This document shows positions 19,457 to 29,761 of a stretch of 64,000 nucleotides of DNA, piece after piece; the first letter of the stretch is position 1; every line of letters starts with the position of its first letter. The notes beneath the pieces are model-generated. The model did no database searches. It was given only the letters and a program-made list of their open reading frames with translations, and was not told the DNA's origin. The position numbers were made by a program, and so were the translations under genes. This DNA is from Leclercia adecarboxylata (GTDB lineage: Bacteria > Pseudomonadota > Gammaproteobacteria > Enterobacterales > Enterobacteriaceae), in NCBI RefSeq assembly GCF_006171285.1, contig NZ_CP040889.1, positions 4,898,001 through 4,962,000 on the forward strand, in the 5' to 3' direction.

Positions 19457-20332
19457 TTAGCCGTTGTTGTTACGGCTGCCAGAGCGGCGATTGCTGCTGA
19501 CCTGGCTATGACGTTTAACCGCCCGACGGATCTGGTTCGCTTTCATGCGACGACGATCTTTCTCCACCGCCACTTTCGAAGTGGTTTCCGGGGTCAGTTC
19601 CACCAGCTCACGCAGATAGTTGGTCTGGGTTAAATCCAGCTCCGTATAGCCGCCACGTGGCAGGCCCTTCGGCAGAAGGATGTCACCGTAACGGACACGG
19701 ATCAGACGGCTAACCTGCACGCCAACGGCTTCCCACAGACGACGCACCTCGCGGTTACGACCTTCGGTCAGGGTCACGTTGTACCACTGGTTAATGCCTT
19801 CGCCACCGGTGAATTTGATGGTTTTAAACGCTGCCGGGCCATCTTCAAGCTGCACGCCGCGCGACAGTTCACGGATCTTATTGTCGTCAACTTCCCCGAA
19901 CACGCGGACCGCGTATTCACGTTCCACTTCACGGCTTGGGTGCATCAGACGGTTTGCCAGTTCACCATCGGTAGTGAACAGCAGCAGACCGCAGGTGTTT
20001 ACGTCCAGACGACCTACCGCGATCCAGCGCGCGCCGCGCAGTTTTGGCAGGCGGTCAAACACGGTTGGACGACCTTCCGGATCGTTGCGGGTGCAGAGTT
20101 CACCTTCCGGCTTGTAGTAAGCCAGCACGCGGCAAATCTGCTCGGCAGACTCTTTCACGGAGATCAGGTGGCCGTCGATACGAATTTTCAGGCCGGGTAC
20201 GATGTCAACACGATCGCCCAGGGTGGCGATTTTACCGTCCACGCTGACACGACCTGCTGCGATAATGGTTTCGATTTCACGGCGTGAGCCGTGGCCGGCG
20301 CGGGCCAGCACTTTCTGTAATTTCTCGCTCAT
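19457..20332 (-). CDS. rluB: 23S rRNA pseudouridine(2605) synthase RluB
   Basis: 291 residues. N-terminal S4 RNA-binding domain ([18 protein letters not shown]), catalytic domain with the aspartate in [14 protein letters not shown], and a basic disordered tail rich in Arg, Asn and Ser. Start at MSEKLQ (20332) preceded by AAGGA at 6-nt distance; the longer frame to 20386 has no such signal. Confidence 0.96.
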   Translation of the reverse strand: MSEKLQKVLARAGHGSRREIETIIAAGRVSVDGKIATLGDRVDIVPGLKIRIDGHLISVKESAEQICRVLAYYKPEGELCTRNDPEGRPTVFDRLPKLRGARWIAVGRLDVNTCGLLLFTTDGELANRLMHPSREVEREYAVRVFGEVDDNKIRELSRGVQLEDGPAAFKTIKFTGGEGINQWYNVTLTEGRNREVRRLWEAVGVQVSRLIRVRYGDILLPKGLPRGGYTELDLTQTNYLRELVELTPETTSKVAVEKDRRRMKANQIRRAVKRHSQVSSNRRSGSRNNNG

Positions 20333-20589
20333 TGAGCTTCCTTCAGGTGTCGCCTTCACAGGCGTCTGGTGTACTTTATAAAACAATGAGTTAAGCTCAA
20401 CCAGAACCTAACTCAATGATCTGTAACTCTTTCACAGCACACATAATGGCAGACAATACGTCTCGCCCAGTGATTCATGGCCGCACATATTACATGAATT
20501 TTAGACTAAATGATTCAACAAGTTTTACGCGGCAGATTTCTTGTGCTGATGACCTGAAGTAAGCCCAACGAGCGGGCTATCAGTTTGCG
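20333..20589. other. Intergenic stretch at the left edge of the accessory patch
   Basis: 257 bp between rluB and the 32-residue ORF. No conserved feature was recognised beyond a weak imperfect hairpin (AGCCC-AACGA-GCGGGCT type, near 20562-20580) with no T tract. Its base composition is more AT-rich than the flanking core genes at 20400-20530. Confidence 0.4.
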
Positions 20590-20688
20590 TCAGGCCGTCG
20601 GGCGTTCATTCCAGGCATCGGTAAACTGGATGTTGCCGTCTACACTGCACCGCCATTTTCTTAACCCACATACAGGGAGGGTTGGCAT
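20590..20688 (-). CDS. Unrecognised 32-residue ORF, coupled to the upstream membrane protein
   Basis: Starts MPTLPVCGLRKWRC and ends NERPTA. The ATG lies one base after the TAG of the preceding membrane-protein ORF, and a near-perfect Shine-Dalgarno GGAGGAAAT lies inside the last codons of that ORF, so translation is plausible and coupled. Two Cys, two Trp, mostly polar; no membrane segment. It may be an intact microprotein or the start of a gene lost by deletion. Not recognised. Confidence 0.4.
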   Translation of the reverse strand: MPTLPVCGLRKWRCSVDGNIQFTDAWNERPTA

Positions 20689-20689
20689 T

Positions 20690-20959
20690 CTATTTCCTCC
20701 TTAATTTTTTGATTAACTTCATTGTTAAAATATAGACAGGAATTGCTATTGATAGCATCACAGACAAATCTATATCGAAAAAAGCTTCATACAAGGATTC
20801 TGCGTCTTCACTTCCATAGAAGAACAACGCCCATTTTGTTGCAAAATCTTCATTAATATATAACTCTGCGTATGGGAGACTGTGACCTACACACATCAAC
20901 AAAAAAACGAAATAAATAAATTTACCTATTTTACGCGCAATGTTTTTTATTATAGCCAC
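20690..20959 (-). CDS. Small AT-rich membrane protein, candidate immunity protein
   Basis: 89 residues from GTG at 20959; GGGGGAGG lies 9 nt before it. Two hydrophobic segments (KFIYFVFLLMCVGHSL near the start; LSVMLSIAIPVYILTMKLI near the end) flank an acidic, probably periplasmic loop (YINEDFATKW, YGSEDAESLYEAFFDID); the C-terminus is basic (KKLRRK). The frame runs upstream to an ATG at 21058, but those codons read through the out-of-frame effector remnant. Its start overlaps the tail of that remnant, the usual effector-immunity arrangement. Much lower GC than neighbours. Immunity function is inferred from position only. Confidence 0.45.
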   Translation of the reverse strand: MAIIKNIARKIGKFIYFVFLLMCVGHSLPYAELYINEDFATKWALFFYGSEDAESLYEAFFDIDLSVMLSIAIPVYILTMKLIKKLRRK

Positions 20960-21098
20960 CGCCGAGCACCTCCCCCGTCCGCGCTCCATCAAGGAACGCA
21001 TTTTTCCAGGTGCGATGCGGACTGGTTTTGCAACAGCCATACACATTGAAAGGCGCATAATCCGCCCCGTTCAGAATGAGTGTCCCCTGTAACGCCAC
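20931..21098 (-). pseudogene. Remnant of a DUF2778/Tlde1-like type VI effector gene
   Basis: 55-codon frame from GTG at 21098, with GAGGG 7 nt upstream. The first 21 residues (VALQGTLILNGADYAPF then NVYG) look like the N-terminus of DUF2778 L,D-transpeptidase-like T6SS effectors, recalled as M-A-L-x-G-x-x-x-x-N-G-x-x-x-x-P. The catalytic core of about 100 residues is missing. The rest switches frame: KPVRIAPGKMRSLM in one frame and TGEVLGGGYNKKHC in the other resemble a C-terminal tail broken by indels. Reading as a decayed effector is inference; an unrelated short gene is possible. Confidence 0.4.
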
Positions 21099-21295
21099 AG
21101 ATTATCCCTCTATCTATAAATAAGTGTTCGTTTAACGTACAACCACTTATTCAGGCAAGCTGAGATGATTCCGGCAAAAGAATACTTTTCAGATAATAAT
21201 AAGATTTTAAATACAGAAGGAAATAAGCGAAGCGTTACTATCAGGGCCATTATATTTGCTAATAAGATGGCCCCAGAGGACAGGAAATTACGCTA
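21099..21295. other. AT-rich spacer before the effector remnant
   Basis: 197 bp downstream of yciO (minus strand) and upstream of the remnant; AT-rich. An apparent plus-strand frame from 21165 runs into the antisense of yciO and is not supported. The promoter of the minus-strand accessory ORFs should lie here. Confidence 0.4.
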
Positions 21296-21916
21296 TTACA
21301 GGAAAGGCTTAACGTCCCCCACGCCTTCACGCAGCACGACCGGCGCATCTTCCGTTAAATCAATTACCGTGGTCGGTTGCTGGCCGAGATAGCCGCCGTG
21401 AATAATCAACTCCACCTGCTTCTCGAGGCGGTCTTTGATCTCATCCGGATCGGATTCGGTAAATTCGCTGCCCGGCAGCATCAGCGAGGTGGAGAGCATC
21501 GGCTCGCCGAGGGTTTCAAGCAGCGCCTGGGCAATCGGGTTCGACGGCACGCGCATCCCGATGGTTTTGCGTTTTTCCTGCAGCAGGCGGCGCGGCACCT
21601 CTTTCGTCCCTTTAAGGATGAAGGTGTAGTTGCCCGGCGTGTTGTTTTTGATCAACCGAAACGCGACATTATCCACGTAGGAGTAGGTGGATAACTCAGA
21701 GAGATCGCGGCACATCAGGGTAAAGTTATGCCCGTTCGGGATGTGGCGGATCCGGCAGATACGCTCCATCGCGGTTTTATCTTCGATCTTACAGCCCAGC
21801 GCGTAACCGGAATCGGTTGGATAGACGATAACCCCGCCCTTACGCACGATCTCCACGGCCTGATTAATCAAACGCGGCTGCGGATTGTCAGGATGGATAT
21901 AAAAAAATTGGCTCAT
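21296..21916 (-). CDS. yciO: YrdC/Sua5-family protein YciO
   Basis: 206 residues, same length as E. coli YciO. YrdC-like fold with a basic RNA/nucleotide-binding cavity: KGGVIVYPTDSGYALGC, RRLLQEKRKTIGMRVPSNP, and a C-terminal TTVIDLTEDAPVVLREG. Related to the TsaC t6A enzymes but its own substrate is not settled. The start overlaps the rnm stop (ATGA), so the two are co-translated. Confidence 0.95.
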   Translation of the reverse strand: MSQFFYIHPDNPQPRLINQAVEIVRKGGVIVYPTDSGYALGCKIEDKTAMERICRIRHIPNGHNFTLMCRDLSELSTYSYVDNVAFRLIKNNTPGNYTFILKGTKEVPRRLLQEKRKTIGMRVPSNPIAQALLETLGEPMLSTSLMLPGSEFTESDPDEIKDRLEKQVELIIHGGYLGQQPTTVIDLTEDAPVVLREGVGDVKPFL

Positions 21917-22794
21917 ACTACCCTCTCTTCAATTGGCGTTGGCTGCTCCCAGAGTTGCCACACCGGCTCGACGCCAGCAGGTAACCAGAGCTTGCGTCCC
22001 AGCTCTATCCAGGGACAAGGCTGATGAAAATCAGAGCCCTGGGAGGCAAGGAGTCCATACTGGCGGGCATATTCAGCCAGCTGACTGCGCTCGTTGGGTG
22101 CCTGCTGACACTGGGCGACTTCCATCGCATCTCCGCCGTGTTCGGCAAAGTAAGCCAGCAGACGTTTCAGCCATTTGGCGGAGAGGTTATACCGCCCCGG
22201 ATGGGCCAGTACTGCCTTGCCGCCAGAATGATGAATGACATCAATAGCTTGTTCTATTGTACACCACTGGGGAGGAACGTATCCGGTTTTCCCGCGGGCG
22301 AGGTATTTTTTAAACACATCCGCAATGTTATTTGCCTTACCGGCTTCCACCAGAAAACGGGCAAAGTGGGCGCGGGTCACCGCCCCGTCTTTCGCCAGCC
22401 GCATGGCCCCTTCCCAGGCGCCGGGAATATGGGCTTTCTCCAGGCGTTCGGCGATCATCTCGGCCCGCAGCACGCGCCGCGTCTTTTGTTGGTCCAGAAA
22501 CGCGCGCATCGCCGGGTTTTCGATATCGATGTTTAACCCGACGATATGAATCTCATGATTTTCCCAGACGGTGGATATTTCCACGCCGGTTATCAGGGTC
22601 AGGGGCAATCCGCTGCGGGTAATTTCTGCCCGCGCGGCTGCAATGGCCTCGGTGGTATCGTGATCGGTAATGGCCAGCGTGCCCACTCGCATCTCATGGG
22701 CGCGATGGACAAGCTCTTCAGGCGTAAGCAGGCCGTCAGAGGCCTGCGTGTGGCTGTGTAAATCATAAATCACTGCGTAATTCGTGTCGCTCAA
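21913..22794 (-). CDS. rnm: PHP-domain exoribonuclease RNase AM
   Basis: 293 residues of the YciV/TrpH family. PHP metal-binding motifs DLHSHTQASDG, ITDHDT, the EISTVWENHEIHIVGL segment, GGKAVLAHPGRY and QGSDFHQ. RNase AM trims 5' ends of rRNA and can hydrolyse 3',5'-pAp. Best start is TTG at 22794 (SDTNYAV next, as in E. coli): GGGAG stands 5 nt before it. The in-frame GTG at 22809 lies upstream of that Shine-Dalgarno. Divergent from the trp promoter. Confidence 0.93.
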   Translation of the reverse strand: MSDTNYAVIYDLHSHTQASDGLLTPEELVHRAHEMRVGTLAITDHDTTEAIAAARAEITRSGLPLTLITGVEISTVWENHEIHIVGLNIDIENPAMRAFLDQQKTRRVLRAEMIAERLEKAHIPGAWEGAMRLAKDGAVTRAHFARFLVEAGKANNIADVFKKYLARGKTGYVPPQWCTIEQAIDVIHHSGGKAVLAHPGRYNLSAKWLKRLLAYFAEHGGDAMEVAQCQQAPNERSQLAEYARQYGLLASQGSDFHQPCPWIELGRKLWLPAGVEPVWQLWEQPTPIEERVV

Positions 22795-22870
22795 AGCGGC
22801 TCCCGTCACTGCTCGTCAATATCTGCGCGGCCATAATAACGGTATGTGGTGAAATTCTGAAATCGGGGGG

Positions 22871-22908
22871 TTGACAATAAGCCATCGAACTAGTTAACTA
22901 GTACGCAA
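22871..22908 (+). promoter_or_regulatory. trp promoter and TrpR operator
   Basis: -35 TTGACA (22871-22876), 17-bp spacer, -10 TTAACT (22894-22899). The operator GAACTAGTTAACTAGT covers the -10 and is essentially the E. coli trpO palindrome, so repression by TrpR with tryptophan is expected. Confidence 0.95.
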
Positions 22909-22932
22909 GTTCACTCAACGAGGTATCTGAAA

Positions 22933-22977
22933 ATGACCGCACATTTTACTCTGCACAGCTGGTGGCGCACTTCCTGA
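22933..22977 (+). CDS. trpL: trp operon leader peptide
   Basis: 14 residues, MTAHFTLHSWWRTS, with the tandem Trp codons (TGGTGG) that sense charged tRNA-Trp. Followed by the pairing segments of the attenuator. E. coli TrpL is [14 protein letters not shown], the same length and Trp position. Confidence 0.95.
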   Translation: MTAHFTLHSWWRTS

Positions 22978-23022
22978 TTAACGGGCAGTGTCGTACGTCT
23001 GCGTCATGCATTCAGATACCTG

Positions 23023-23046
23023 GCCCGCCACTGAGCGGGCTTTTTT
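23023..23046 (+). terminator. trp attenuator terminator
   Basis: GCCCGC, loop CACTGA, GCGGGC, then six T. This is the 3:4 hairpin; region 1 overlaps the leader-peptide Trp codons and region 2 lies between 22980 and 23010. Confidence 0.92.
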
Positions 23047-23072
23047 ATGAACAGAATAAAGAGAACAACATA

Positions 23073-24635
23073 ATGCAAACAGCCAAACCGAACCTCGAAC
23101 TGCTGACCCGCGAGGCGGCGTATCGCCACAACCCCACCGCCCTGTTCCATCAGGTGTGCGGCGCGCGTCCCGCCACTCTGCTGCTGGAGTCTGCGGATAT
23201 CGACAGTAAAGACGATCTGAAAAGTCTGCTGCTGGTCGACAGCGCCCTGCGCATCACCGCTTTGGGCGATACCGTCACCCTGCAGGCGCTTTCTGAAAAC
23301 GGTGCGGCCCTGCTGTCGCTGCTGGATGATGTTCTGCCAGCTGGCATTGAGAATGAACATCGCCCTGACCAGCGCATCCTGCACTTCCCGCCGGTCAGCC
23401 AGCTGCTGGATGAAGATGCCCGTCTCTGTTCTCTGTCGGTGTTTGATGCCTTCCGCCTGCTGCAAAACCTGGTCAATGTGCCTGAAAGCGAGCGCGAAGC
23501 GATGTTCTTTGGTGGGCTGTTTGCTTACGACCTGGTGGCCGGTTTTGAAGATCTCCCTGAGCTTGAGCAGGGAAACCGCTGCCCGGACTACTGCTTCTAT
23601 CTGGCGGAAACCTTACTGGTGATCGACCACCAGAAAAAGTACACCCGTATTCAGGCCAGCCTGTTCACCCCGATTCTGGCGGAGAAGCAGCGTCTGGAGC
23701 AGCGCATTGCCCAGCTGCAGGCGCAGATGGATGAAGCCCCACCGGAGCTGCCGGTGCAGCGCGTGGAGCAGATGCGTTGCGACGTCAGCCAGACCGACGA
23801 TGAGTACGGCGTGGTGGTCCGTCAGATGCAGAAAGCCATTCGCGCCGGCGAGATTTTCCAGGTAGTGCCGTCCCGTCGCTTCTCCCTGCCCTGCCCGTCC
23901 CCGCTGGCGGCCTATGACGTGCTGAAGAAGAGCAACCCGAGCCCGTACATGTTCTTTATGCAGGATAACGATTTTACCCTGTTCGGCGCCTCGCCGGAGA
24001 GCTCCCTGAAGTACGACGCCACCAGCCGTCAGATTGAAATCTATCCTATTGCCGGTACCCGCCCGCGCGGTCGTCGTGCCGACGGTTCGTTGGATCGCGA
24101 CCTCGACAGCCGCATCGAGCTGGAGATGCGCACCGACCAGAAAGAGATGTCAGAACACCTGATGCTGGTTGACCTGGCACGTAACGACCTGGCGCGCATC
24201 TGCACCCCGGGCAGCCGTTACGTCGCCGACTTGACCAAAGTGGACCGTTACTCCTTCGTGATGCATCTGGTTTCCCGCGTGGTGGGCGAACTGCGTCAGG
24301 ATCTGGACGTGCTGCACGCCTACCGCGCCTGCATGAACATGGGCACCCTGAGCGGCGCGCCGAAAGTTCGCGCCATGCAGCTGATTGCCCAGGCCGAAGG
24401 CCGTCGTCGCGGCAGCTACGGCGGTGCGGTGGGCTACTTTACCGCCCACGGCGATCTGGATACCTGCATCGTGATCCGCTCCGCCTACGTCGAAGAGGGG
24501 ATCGCCACCGTCCAGGCGGGCGCGGGCATCGTTCTCGACTCTGTTCCGCAGTCTGAAGCTGACGAAACCCGTAACAAGGCCCGCGCAGTACTGCGCGCCA
24601 TTGCGACTGCCCATCACGCACAGGAGATTTTCTGA
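23073..24635 (+). CDS. trpE: Anthranilate synthase component I
   Basis: 520 residues, same as E. coli. Converts chorismate and glutamine-derived ammonia to anthranilate. The tryptophan feedback site is near [13 protein letters not shown] at residues 37-50; the chorismate-binding fold carries IAGTRPRGR, and [11 protein letters not shown]. Start at ATG 23073 (MQTAKPN) after AAGAGAACAA; an in-frame extension through the attenuator is not used. Stop overlaps the trpD ATG by one base (TGATG), giving coupled translation of the two subunits. Confidence 0.98.
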   Translation: MQTAKPNLELLTREAAYRHNPTALFHQVCGARPATLLLESADIDSKDDLKSLLLVDSALRITALGDTVTLQALSENGAALLSLLDDVLPAGIENEHRPDQRILHFPPVSQLLDEDARLCSLSVFDAFRLLQNLVNVPESEREAMFFGGLFAYDLVAGFEDLPELEQGNRCPDYCFYLAETLLVIDHQKKYTRIQASLFTPILAEKQRLEQRIAQLQAQMDEAPPELPVQRVEQMRCDVSQTDDEYGVVVRQMQKAIRAGEIFQVVPSRRFSLPCPSPLAAYDVLKKSNPSPYMFFMQDNDFTLFGASPESSLKYDATSRQIEIYPIAGTRPRGRRADGSLDRDLDSRIELEMRTDQKEMSEHLMLVDLARNDLARICTPGSRYVADLTKVDRYSFVMHLVSRVVGELRQDLDVLHAYRACMNMGTLSGAPKVRAMQLIAQAEGRRRGSYGGAVGYFTAHGDLDTCIVIRSAYVEEGIATVQAGAGIVLDSVPQSEADETRNKARAVLRAIATAHHAQEIF

Positions 24636-26230
24636 TGGCTGACATTCTGCTGCTCGATAATATCGACTCCTTTACCTATAACCTGGCGGATCAGCTGCGT
24701 GCTAACGGTCACAACGTGGTGATTTACCGTAACCATGTTCCGGCTCAGACCTTAATCGACCGTCTGGCCACCATGCAAAACCCGGTGCTGATGCTCTCCC
24801 CGGGGCCGGGCGCGCCAAGTGAAGCGGGCTGTATGCCGGAGCTGTTGACCCGTCTGCGCGGCAAACTGCCGATCATCGGGATCTGCCTGGGCCATCAGGC
24901 GATTGTTGAGGCCTACGGCGGTTACGTCGGCCAGGCGGGAGAGATCCTGCACGGTAAAGCCTCCAGCATTGAACATGACGGTCAGGCGATGTTTGCCGGG
25001 CTGATGAACCCGCTGCCGGTGGCGCGCTATCACTCGCTGGTGGGCAGCAACATCCCGGCGGGCCTGACCATTAACGCCCATTACAACGGGATGGTGATGG
25101 CCGTGCGTCACGATGCGGACCGGGTTTGCGGCATGCAGTTCCACCCGGAATCCATTCTGACCTCCCAGGGCGCTCGCCTGCTGGAGCAGACCCTTAACTG
25201 GGCGCTGCAGAAACTGGAGCAGACCAACAGCCTGCAGCCAATCCTGGAAAAACTCTATCAGGCGCAGACCCTGAGCCAGCAGGAGAGCCACCAGCTGTTC
25301 TCCGCCGTGGTACGCGGCGAGCTGAAACCCGAGCGGCTGGCCGCCGCGCTGGTAAGCATGAAAGTGCGTGGTGAACAGCCCCAGGAGATTGCCGGTGCCG
25401 CCACCGCCCTGCTGGAAAACGCCGCCCCGTTCCCGCGCCCGGACTATCTGTTCGCGGATATCGTCGGCACCGGCGGTGACGGCAGCAACAGCATCAACAT
25501 CTCCACCGCCAGCGCCTTTGTCGCTGCAGCCTGCGGGTTGAAGGTGGCAAAGCACGGTAACCGCAGCGTCTCCAGCCGTTCCGGCTCGTCGGATCTGCTG
25601 GCCGCCTTCGGTATCAATCTGGATATGAACGCGGAGAAATCCCGCGATGCGCTGGATGAGCTGGGCGTCTGCTTCCTGTTCGCGCCGAAGTATCACACCG
25701 GATTCCGCCATGCGATGCCGGTGCGTCAGCAGCTGAAAACCCGCACCCTGTTTAACGTGCTCGGGCCGCTGATCAACCCGGCGCACCCGCCGCTGGCGCT
25801 GATTGGCGTCTACAGCCCGGAACTGGTGCTGCCGATTGCCGAAACCCTGCGCGTGCTGGGTTATCAGCGGGCGGCGGTGGTGCACAGCGGCGGGATGGAT
25901 GAAGTCTCCCTGCATGCACCGACCCTGGTGGCCGAACTGAACAACGGTGAGATCAAAAGCTACCAGCTTGAAGCGGCCGACTTTGGCTTAACGCCGTATC
26001 ACCAGGAACAGCTGGCAGGCGGCACCCCGGAAGAAAACCGTGACATTCTGACCCGCCTGTTACAAGGTAAAGGTGAGCCAGCGCATGAGGCCGCTGTTGC
26101 CGCCAACGTCGCCATGCTGATGCGTCTGCACGGCGAAGAAGATTTACAGGTCAACGCGCAGAAAGTGATTGAAGTGTTGCGCTCTGGCGCAGCCTACGAC
26201 CGGGTTACCGCATTAGCGGCAAGAGGATAA
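24635..26230 (+). CDS. trpD: Bifunctional glutamine amidotransferase / anthranilate phosphoribosyltransferase
   Basis: 531-residue trpG-trpD fusion typical of enterics. Residues 1-195: class I glutaminase, nucleophile Cys84 in GICLGHQAI and the His-Glu of FHPES. Residues from about 200: anthranilate phosphoribosyltransferase with the PRPP loop [15 protein letters not shown] and KHGNRSVSS. Delivers ammonia to TrpE and makes phosphoribosyl-anthranilate. Confidence 0.98.
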   Translation: MADILLLDNIDSFTYNLADQLRANGHNVVIYRNHVPAQTLIDRLATMQNPVLMLSPGPGAPSEAGCMPELLTRLRGKLPIIGICLGHQAIVEAYGGYVGQAGEILHGKASSIEHDGQAMFAGLMNPLPVARYHSLVGSNIPAGLTINAHYNGMVMAVRHDADRVCGMQFHPESILTSQGARLLEQTLNWALQKLEQTNSLQPILEKLYQAQTLSQQESHQLFSAVVRGELKPERLAAALVSMKVRGEQPQEIAGAATALLENAAPFPRPDYLFADIVGTGGDGSNSINISTASAFVAAACGLKVAKHGNRSVSSRSGSSDLLAAFGINLDMNAEKSRDALDELGVCFLFAPKYHTGFRHAMPVRQQLKTRTLFNVLGPLINPAHPPLALIGVYSPELVLPIAETLRVLGYQRAAVVHSGGMDEVSLHAPTLVAELNNGEIKSYQLEAADFGLTPYHQEQLAGGTPEENRDILTRLLQGKGEPAHEAAVAANVAMLMRLHGEEDLQVNAQKVIEVLRSGAAYDRVTALAARG

Positions 26231-26233
26231 ACA

Positions 26234-27592
26234 ATGCAGACCGTATTAGCGAAAATCGTTGCCGATAAGGCCATCTGGGTTGAAGCGCGGAAACAGCAGC
26301 AGCCGCTCGCCAGTTTCCAGAATGACGTGGTGCCGAGCAGCCGTCGTTTTTATGATGCCCTGCAGGGCGCGCGCACCGCATTTATCCTTGAGTGCAAAAA
26401 GGCCTCGCCGTCAAAAGGGGAGATCCGCGACGATTTCGACCCGGCGAAGATCGCCGCCATCTATAAGCACCACGCTTCGGCGATTTCGGTGCTGACCGAT
26501 GAGAAATATTTCCAGGGAAGTTTTGATTTTCTGCCCATCGTCAGCGGCATCGCGCCGCAGCCGATTTTGTGCAAAGACTTTATTATCGACCCGTATCAGA
26601 TCTGGCTGGCGCGTTTTTATCAGGCCGATGCCTGCCTGCTGATGCTCTCGGTGCTTGATGACGAGCAGTACCGCCAGCTCGCTGCGGTGGCGCACAGCCT
26701 GAAGATGGGCGTGCTGACCGAAGTGAGCAACGAAGAGGAGCTGGAGCGTGCTATCGCGCTTGAGGCCAAAGTCGTCGGCATCAACAACCGCGACCTGCGC
26801 GATCTCTCCATCGACCTGAACCGCACCCGCCAGCTGGCGCCACGTCTGGGCGCAGGCGTGACGGTCATCAGCGAGTCCGGCATCAACAATTATGCCCAGG
26901 TTCGCGAGCTGAGCCATTTCGCCAACGGCTTCCTGATTGGTTCGGCGATGATGGAGCAGGACGATCTCAGCGCGGCGGTACGTCGCGTGTTGCTGGGTGA
27001 AAATAAGGTCTGCGGCCTGACGCGCCCGCAGGATGCCGCAGCGGCTTATGAAGCAGGCGCGATTTATGGCGGGCTGATCTTTGTTGATGCCTCCCCGCGC
27101 AATGTGTGCGTTTCGCAGGCGCGCGAGGTAATCGCTGCAGCCCCGTTGCAGTACGTGGGCGTGTTCCGTAATGCCGCGATCGACAGGGTGGCAGAGGTTG
27201 CAGACCAGCTCTCCCTCACCGCCGTTCAGCTGCACGGTAGCGAGGACCAGAGCTATATCGATGCCCTACGCCAGACGCTGAAACCGCAGGTGCAAATCTG
27301 GAAAGCCCTGAGCGTGGCGGACAACCTGCCGCCGCGCACGCTCAATCATGTTGATAAATATGTTCTGGATAACGGCCAGGGCGGAACCGGGCAGCGTTTT
27401 GACTGGTCGCTGCTTAACGGTGAGAAGCTGGATAACGTCCTGCTCGCCGGTGGTTTAAGCCCGGACAACTGCGTTGAAGCCGCCAAAGCAGGCTGCGCAG
27501 GTCTCGATTTTAATTCAGGCGTTGAGTCGCAGCCGGGCATAAAAGATGCCAGCAAACTGGCTTCGGTGTTCAAAACGCTGCGTGCATATTAA
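26234..27592 (+). CDS. trpC: Bifunctional IGP synthase / PRA isomerase
   Basis: 452-residue TrpC-TrpF fusion. N-terminal (beta/alpha)8 barrel of indole-3-glycerol phosphate synthase ([30 protein letters not shown]); C-terminal barrel of phosphoribosylanthranilate isomerase ([29 protein letters not shown]). Catalyses two successive steps. Starts 3 bases after trpD. Confidence 0.98.
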   Translation: MQTVLAKIVADKAIWVEARKQQQPLASFQNDVVPSSRRFYDALQGARTAFILECKKASPSKGEIRDDFDPAKIAAIYKHHASAISVLTDEKYFQGSFDFLPIVSGIAPQPILCKDFIIDPYQIWLARFYQADACLLMLSVLDDEQYRQLAAVAHSLKMGVLTEVSNEEELERAIALEAKVVGINNRDLRDLSIDLNRTRQLAPRLGAGVTVISESGINNYAQVRELSHFANGFLIGSAMMEQDDLSAAVRRVLLGENKVCGLTRPQDAAAAYEAGAIYGGLIFVDASPRNVCVSQAREVIAAAPLQYVGVFRNAAIDRVAEVADQLSLTAVQLHGSEDQSYIDALRQTLKPQVQIWKALSVADNLPPRTLNHVDKYVLDNGQGGTGQRFDWSLLNGEKLDNVLLAGGLSPDNCVEAAKAGCAGLDFNSGVESQPGIKDASKLASVFKTLRAY

Positions 27593-27602
27593 GGAAGAGA
27601 AG

Positions 27603-28796
27603 ATGACCACATTATTAAACCCCTATTTTGGTGAGTTCGGCGGCATGTATGTGCCGCAGATCCTGATGCCCGCCCTGCGCCAGCTGGAAGAAGCCTTTGT
27701 CAGTGCACAAAAAGATCCGCTCTTCCAGGCTGAGTTTACCGACCTGCTGAAAAACTACGCCGGTCGTCCAACGGCCCTGACCAAATGCCGTAACCTGACG
27801 GCGGGCACCAACACTACGCTGTATCTGAAGCGTGAGGATCTGCTCCACGGCGGCGCGCATAAAACCAACCAGGTGTTAGGCCAGGCATTGCTGGCAAAAC
27901 GGATGGGTAAAACCGAAATCATCGCCGAAACTGGTGCCGGACAGCACGGTGTGGCGTCGGCGCTGGCCAGCGCCCTGCTCGGTCTGAAATGCCGTATCTA
28001 CATGGGGGCAAAAGACGTTGAGCGTCAGTCACCTAACGTCTTCCGTATGCGTCTGATGGGCGCGGAAGTGATCCCGGTGTACAGCGGCTCGGCCACCCTG
28101 AAAGATGCCTGTAACGAAGCGCTACGCGACTGGTCCGGTAACTATGAAAACGCGCACTATATGCTGGGCACCGCTGCGGGTCCGCACCCGTTCCCGACCA
28201 TCGTGCGTGAATTCCAGCGCATGATCGGGGAAGAGACCAAAGCGCAGATCCTTGAAAAAGAGGGGCGTCTGCCGGATGCGGTGATTGCCTGCGTGGGCGG
28301 CGGCTCAAACGCCATCGGCATGTTTGCCGATTTCATCGATGACACCAGCGTGGGGCTGATTGGCGTTGAGCCTGCCGGTCACGGCATCGAAACCGGTGAA
28401 CACGGCGCACCGCTGAAGCACGGTCGCGTGGGCATCTACTTCGGCATGAAAGCGCCGATGATGCAGACTGACGAAGGCCAGATCGAAGAGTCGTACTCTA
28501 TCTCTGCCGGACTGGACTTCCCGTCCGTCGGACCACAGCACGCCTATCTGAACAGCATTGGTCGCGCCGAGTACGTCTCTATTACCGATGACGAAGCGCT
28601 GGAAGCGTTCAAAACCCTGTGCCGTAAGGAGGGGATCATCCCGGCGCTGGAGTCCTCCCACGCCCTGGCCCATGCCCTGAAAATGATCCAGGACAACCCG
28701 GAAAAAGAGCAACTGCTGGTGGTGAACCTTTCCGGTCGCGGTGATAAAGACATCTTCACCGTTCACGATATTCTGAAAGCACGAGGGGAAATTTGA
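27603..28796 (+). CDS. trpB: Tryptophan synthase beta chain
   Basis: 397 residues, E. coli length. PLP-dependent joining of indole and serine; Lys87 in HGGAHKTNQ forms the Schiff base, and [10 protein letters not shown] binds the PLP phosphate. ATG 27603 (MTTLLNPYF) follows AAGGAAGAGA; a longer frame into trpC is not used. Stop overlaps trpA (TGATG). Confidence 0.98.
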   Translation: MTTLLNPYFGEFGGMYVPQILMPALRQLEEAFVSAQKDPLFQAEFTDLLKNYAGRPTALTKCRNLTAGTNTTLYLKREDLLHGGAHKTNQVLGQALLAKRMGKTEIIAETGAGQHGVASALASALLGLKCRIYMGAKDVERQSPNVFRMRLMGAEVIPVYSGSATLKDACNEALRDWSGNYENAHYMLGTAAGPHPFPTIVREFQRMIGEETKAQILEKEGRLPDAVIACVGGGSNAIGMFADFIDDTSVGLIGVEPAGHGIETGEHGAPLKHGRVGIYFGMKAPMMQTDEGQIEESYSISAGLDFPSVGPQHAYLNSIGRAEYVSITDDEALEAFKTLCRKEGIIPALESSHALAHALKMIQDNPEKEQLLVVNLSGRGDKDIFTVHDILKARGEI

Positions 28797-29605
28797 TGGA
28801 ACGTTACGATAACGTGTTTGCTGAACTCAAGGCCCGCAAGGAAGGCGCGTTTGTTCCCTTCGTAACGCTGGGCGACCCCTCTCCTGAGCAGTCGCTGAAG
28901 ATTATCGACGCCCTGGTTGAGGCGGGTGCCGACGCGCTGGAGCTGGGCATTCCCTTCTCCGATCCGCTGGCCGATGGCCCGACCATCCAGAGTGCCACCC
29001 TGCGCGCCTTTGCCGCAGGCGTAACACCCACCCAGTGCTTCGAGATGCTGGCGTCCATTCGTCAGAAATACCCGGCTATTCCCATTGGCCTGCTGATGTA
29101 CGCCAACCTGGTCTTTAACCGTGGGATCGACGAATTTTACGCCGAGTGCGCCCGCGTGGGCGTGGATTCGGTGCTGGTCGCCGATGTGCCGGTTGAGGAG
29201 TCTGCACCGTTCCGCCAGGCGGCGATGCGTCATAACGTCGCGCCGATCTTTATCTGTCCGCCAAACGCCGACGACGAACTGCTGCGCCAGATTGCGTCCC
29301 ACGGTCGCGGATATACCTATCTGCTGTCGCGTGCTGGCGTAACGGGTGCGGAAAACAAAGCCGCCCTGCCGCTGCACCATCTGGTGGAAAAACTGGCGGA
29401 ATACAACGCCGCACCGCCGCTGCAGGGCTTTGGCATTTCGGCACCTGAGCAGGTTACTGCCGCACTGGGTGCCGGAGCTGCCGGGGCTATTTCCGGTTCA
29501 GCGATTGTCAAAATTATCGAGAACAACGTCGATAAGCCCGAGCAGATGTTGAGCGAGCTGAAATCCTTCGTCAGTGCCATGAAAGCAGCCACCCGTCCGC
29601 AATAA
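28796..29605 (+). CDS. trpA: Tryptophan synthase alpha chain
   Basis: 269 residues. Cleaves indole-3-glycerol phosphate; catalytic Glu49 (ALELGIPF) and Asp60 (DPLADGP) are present, with the loop-6 RAGVTGAE. The ATG at 28796 overlaps the trpB TGA and AGGGGAA lies before it. Last gene of the trp operon. Confidence 0.98.
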   Translation: MERYDNVFAELKARKEGAFVPFVTLGDPSPEQSLKIIDALVEAGADALELGIPFSDPLADGPTIQSATLRAFAAGVTPTQCFEMLASIRQKYPAIPIGLLMYANLVFNRGIDEFYAECARVGVDSVLVADVPVEESAPFRQAAMRHNVAPIFICPPNADDELLRQIASHGRGYTYLLSRAGVTGAENKAALPLHHLVEKLAEYNAAPPLQGFGISAPEQVTAALGAGAAGAISGSAIVKIIENNVDKPEQMLSELKSFVSAMKAATRPQ

Positions 29606-29612
29606 TGGAATC

Positions 29613-29635
29613 GCCGTCTGGTTTTGCCAGACGGC
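29613..29635 (+). terminator. trp operon 3' hairpin
   Basis: GCCGTCTGG, loop TTTTG, CCAGACGGC, starting 8 bp after the trpA stop. Only a weak T tract (TTCAT) follows, so it may need Rho or act as a 3' barrier. Confidence 0.65.
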
Positions 29636-29761
29636 TTCATGCATAAATTGATCCCTTCGAGCTTTAACGCATTTAACACTTCCCAAAATAGTTTCCCGGC
29701 GTATTATCCCCCCGTCTTATAAGTCTTCCTCCTTAATCCTTCTGAGTTCAGAGGTTTAACT

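Noticed and set aside
21165..21392. 75-codon plus-strand frame in the accessory patch
   Set aside because: Its second half is antisense of yciO and the first half has no recognisable domain or strong ribosome binding site.
24752..25915. 387-codon minus-strand frame opposite trpD
   Set aside because: Antisense to the conserved trpGD fusion; the peptide is His/Gln/Arg-rich low-complexity, typical of shadows.
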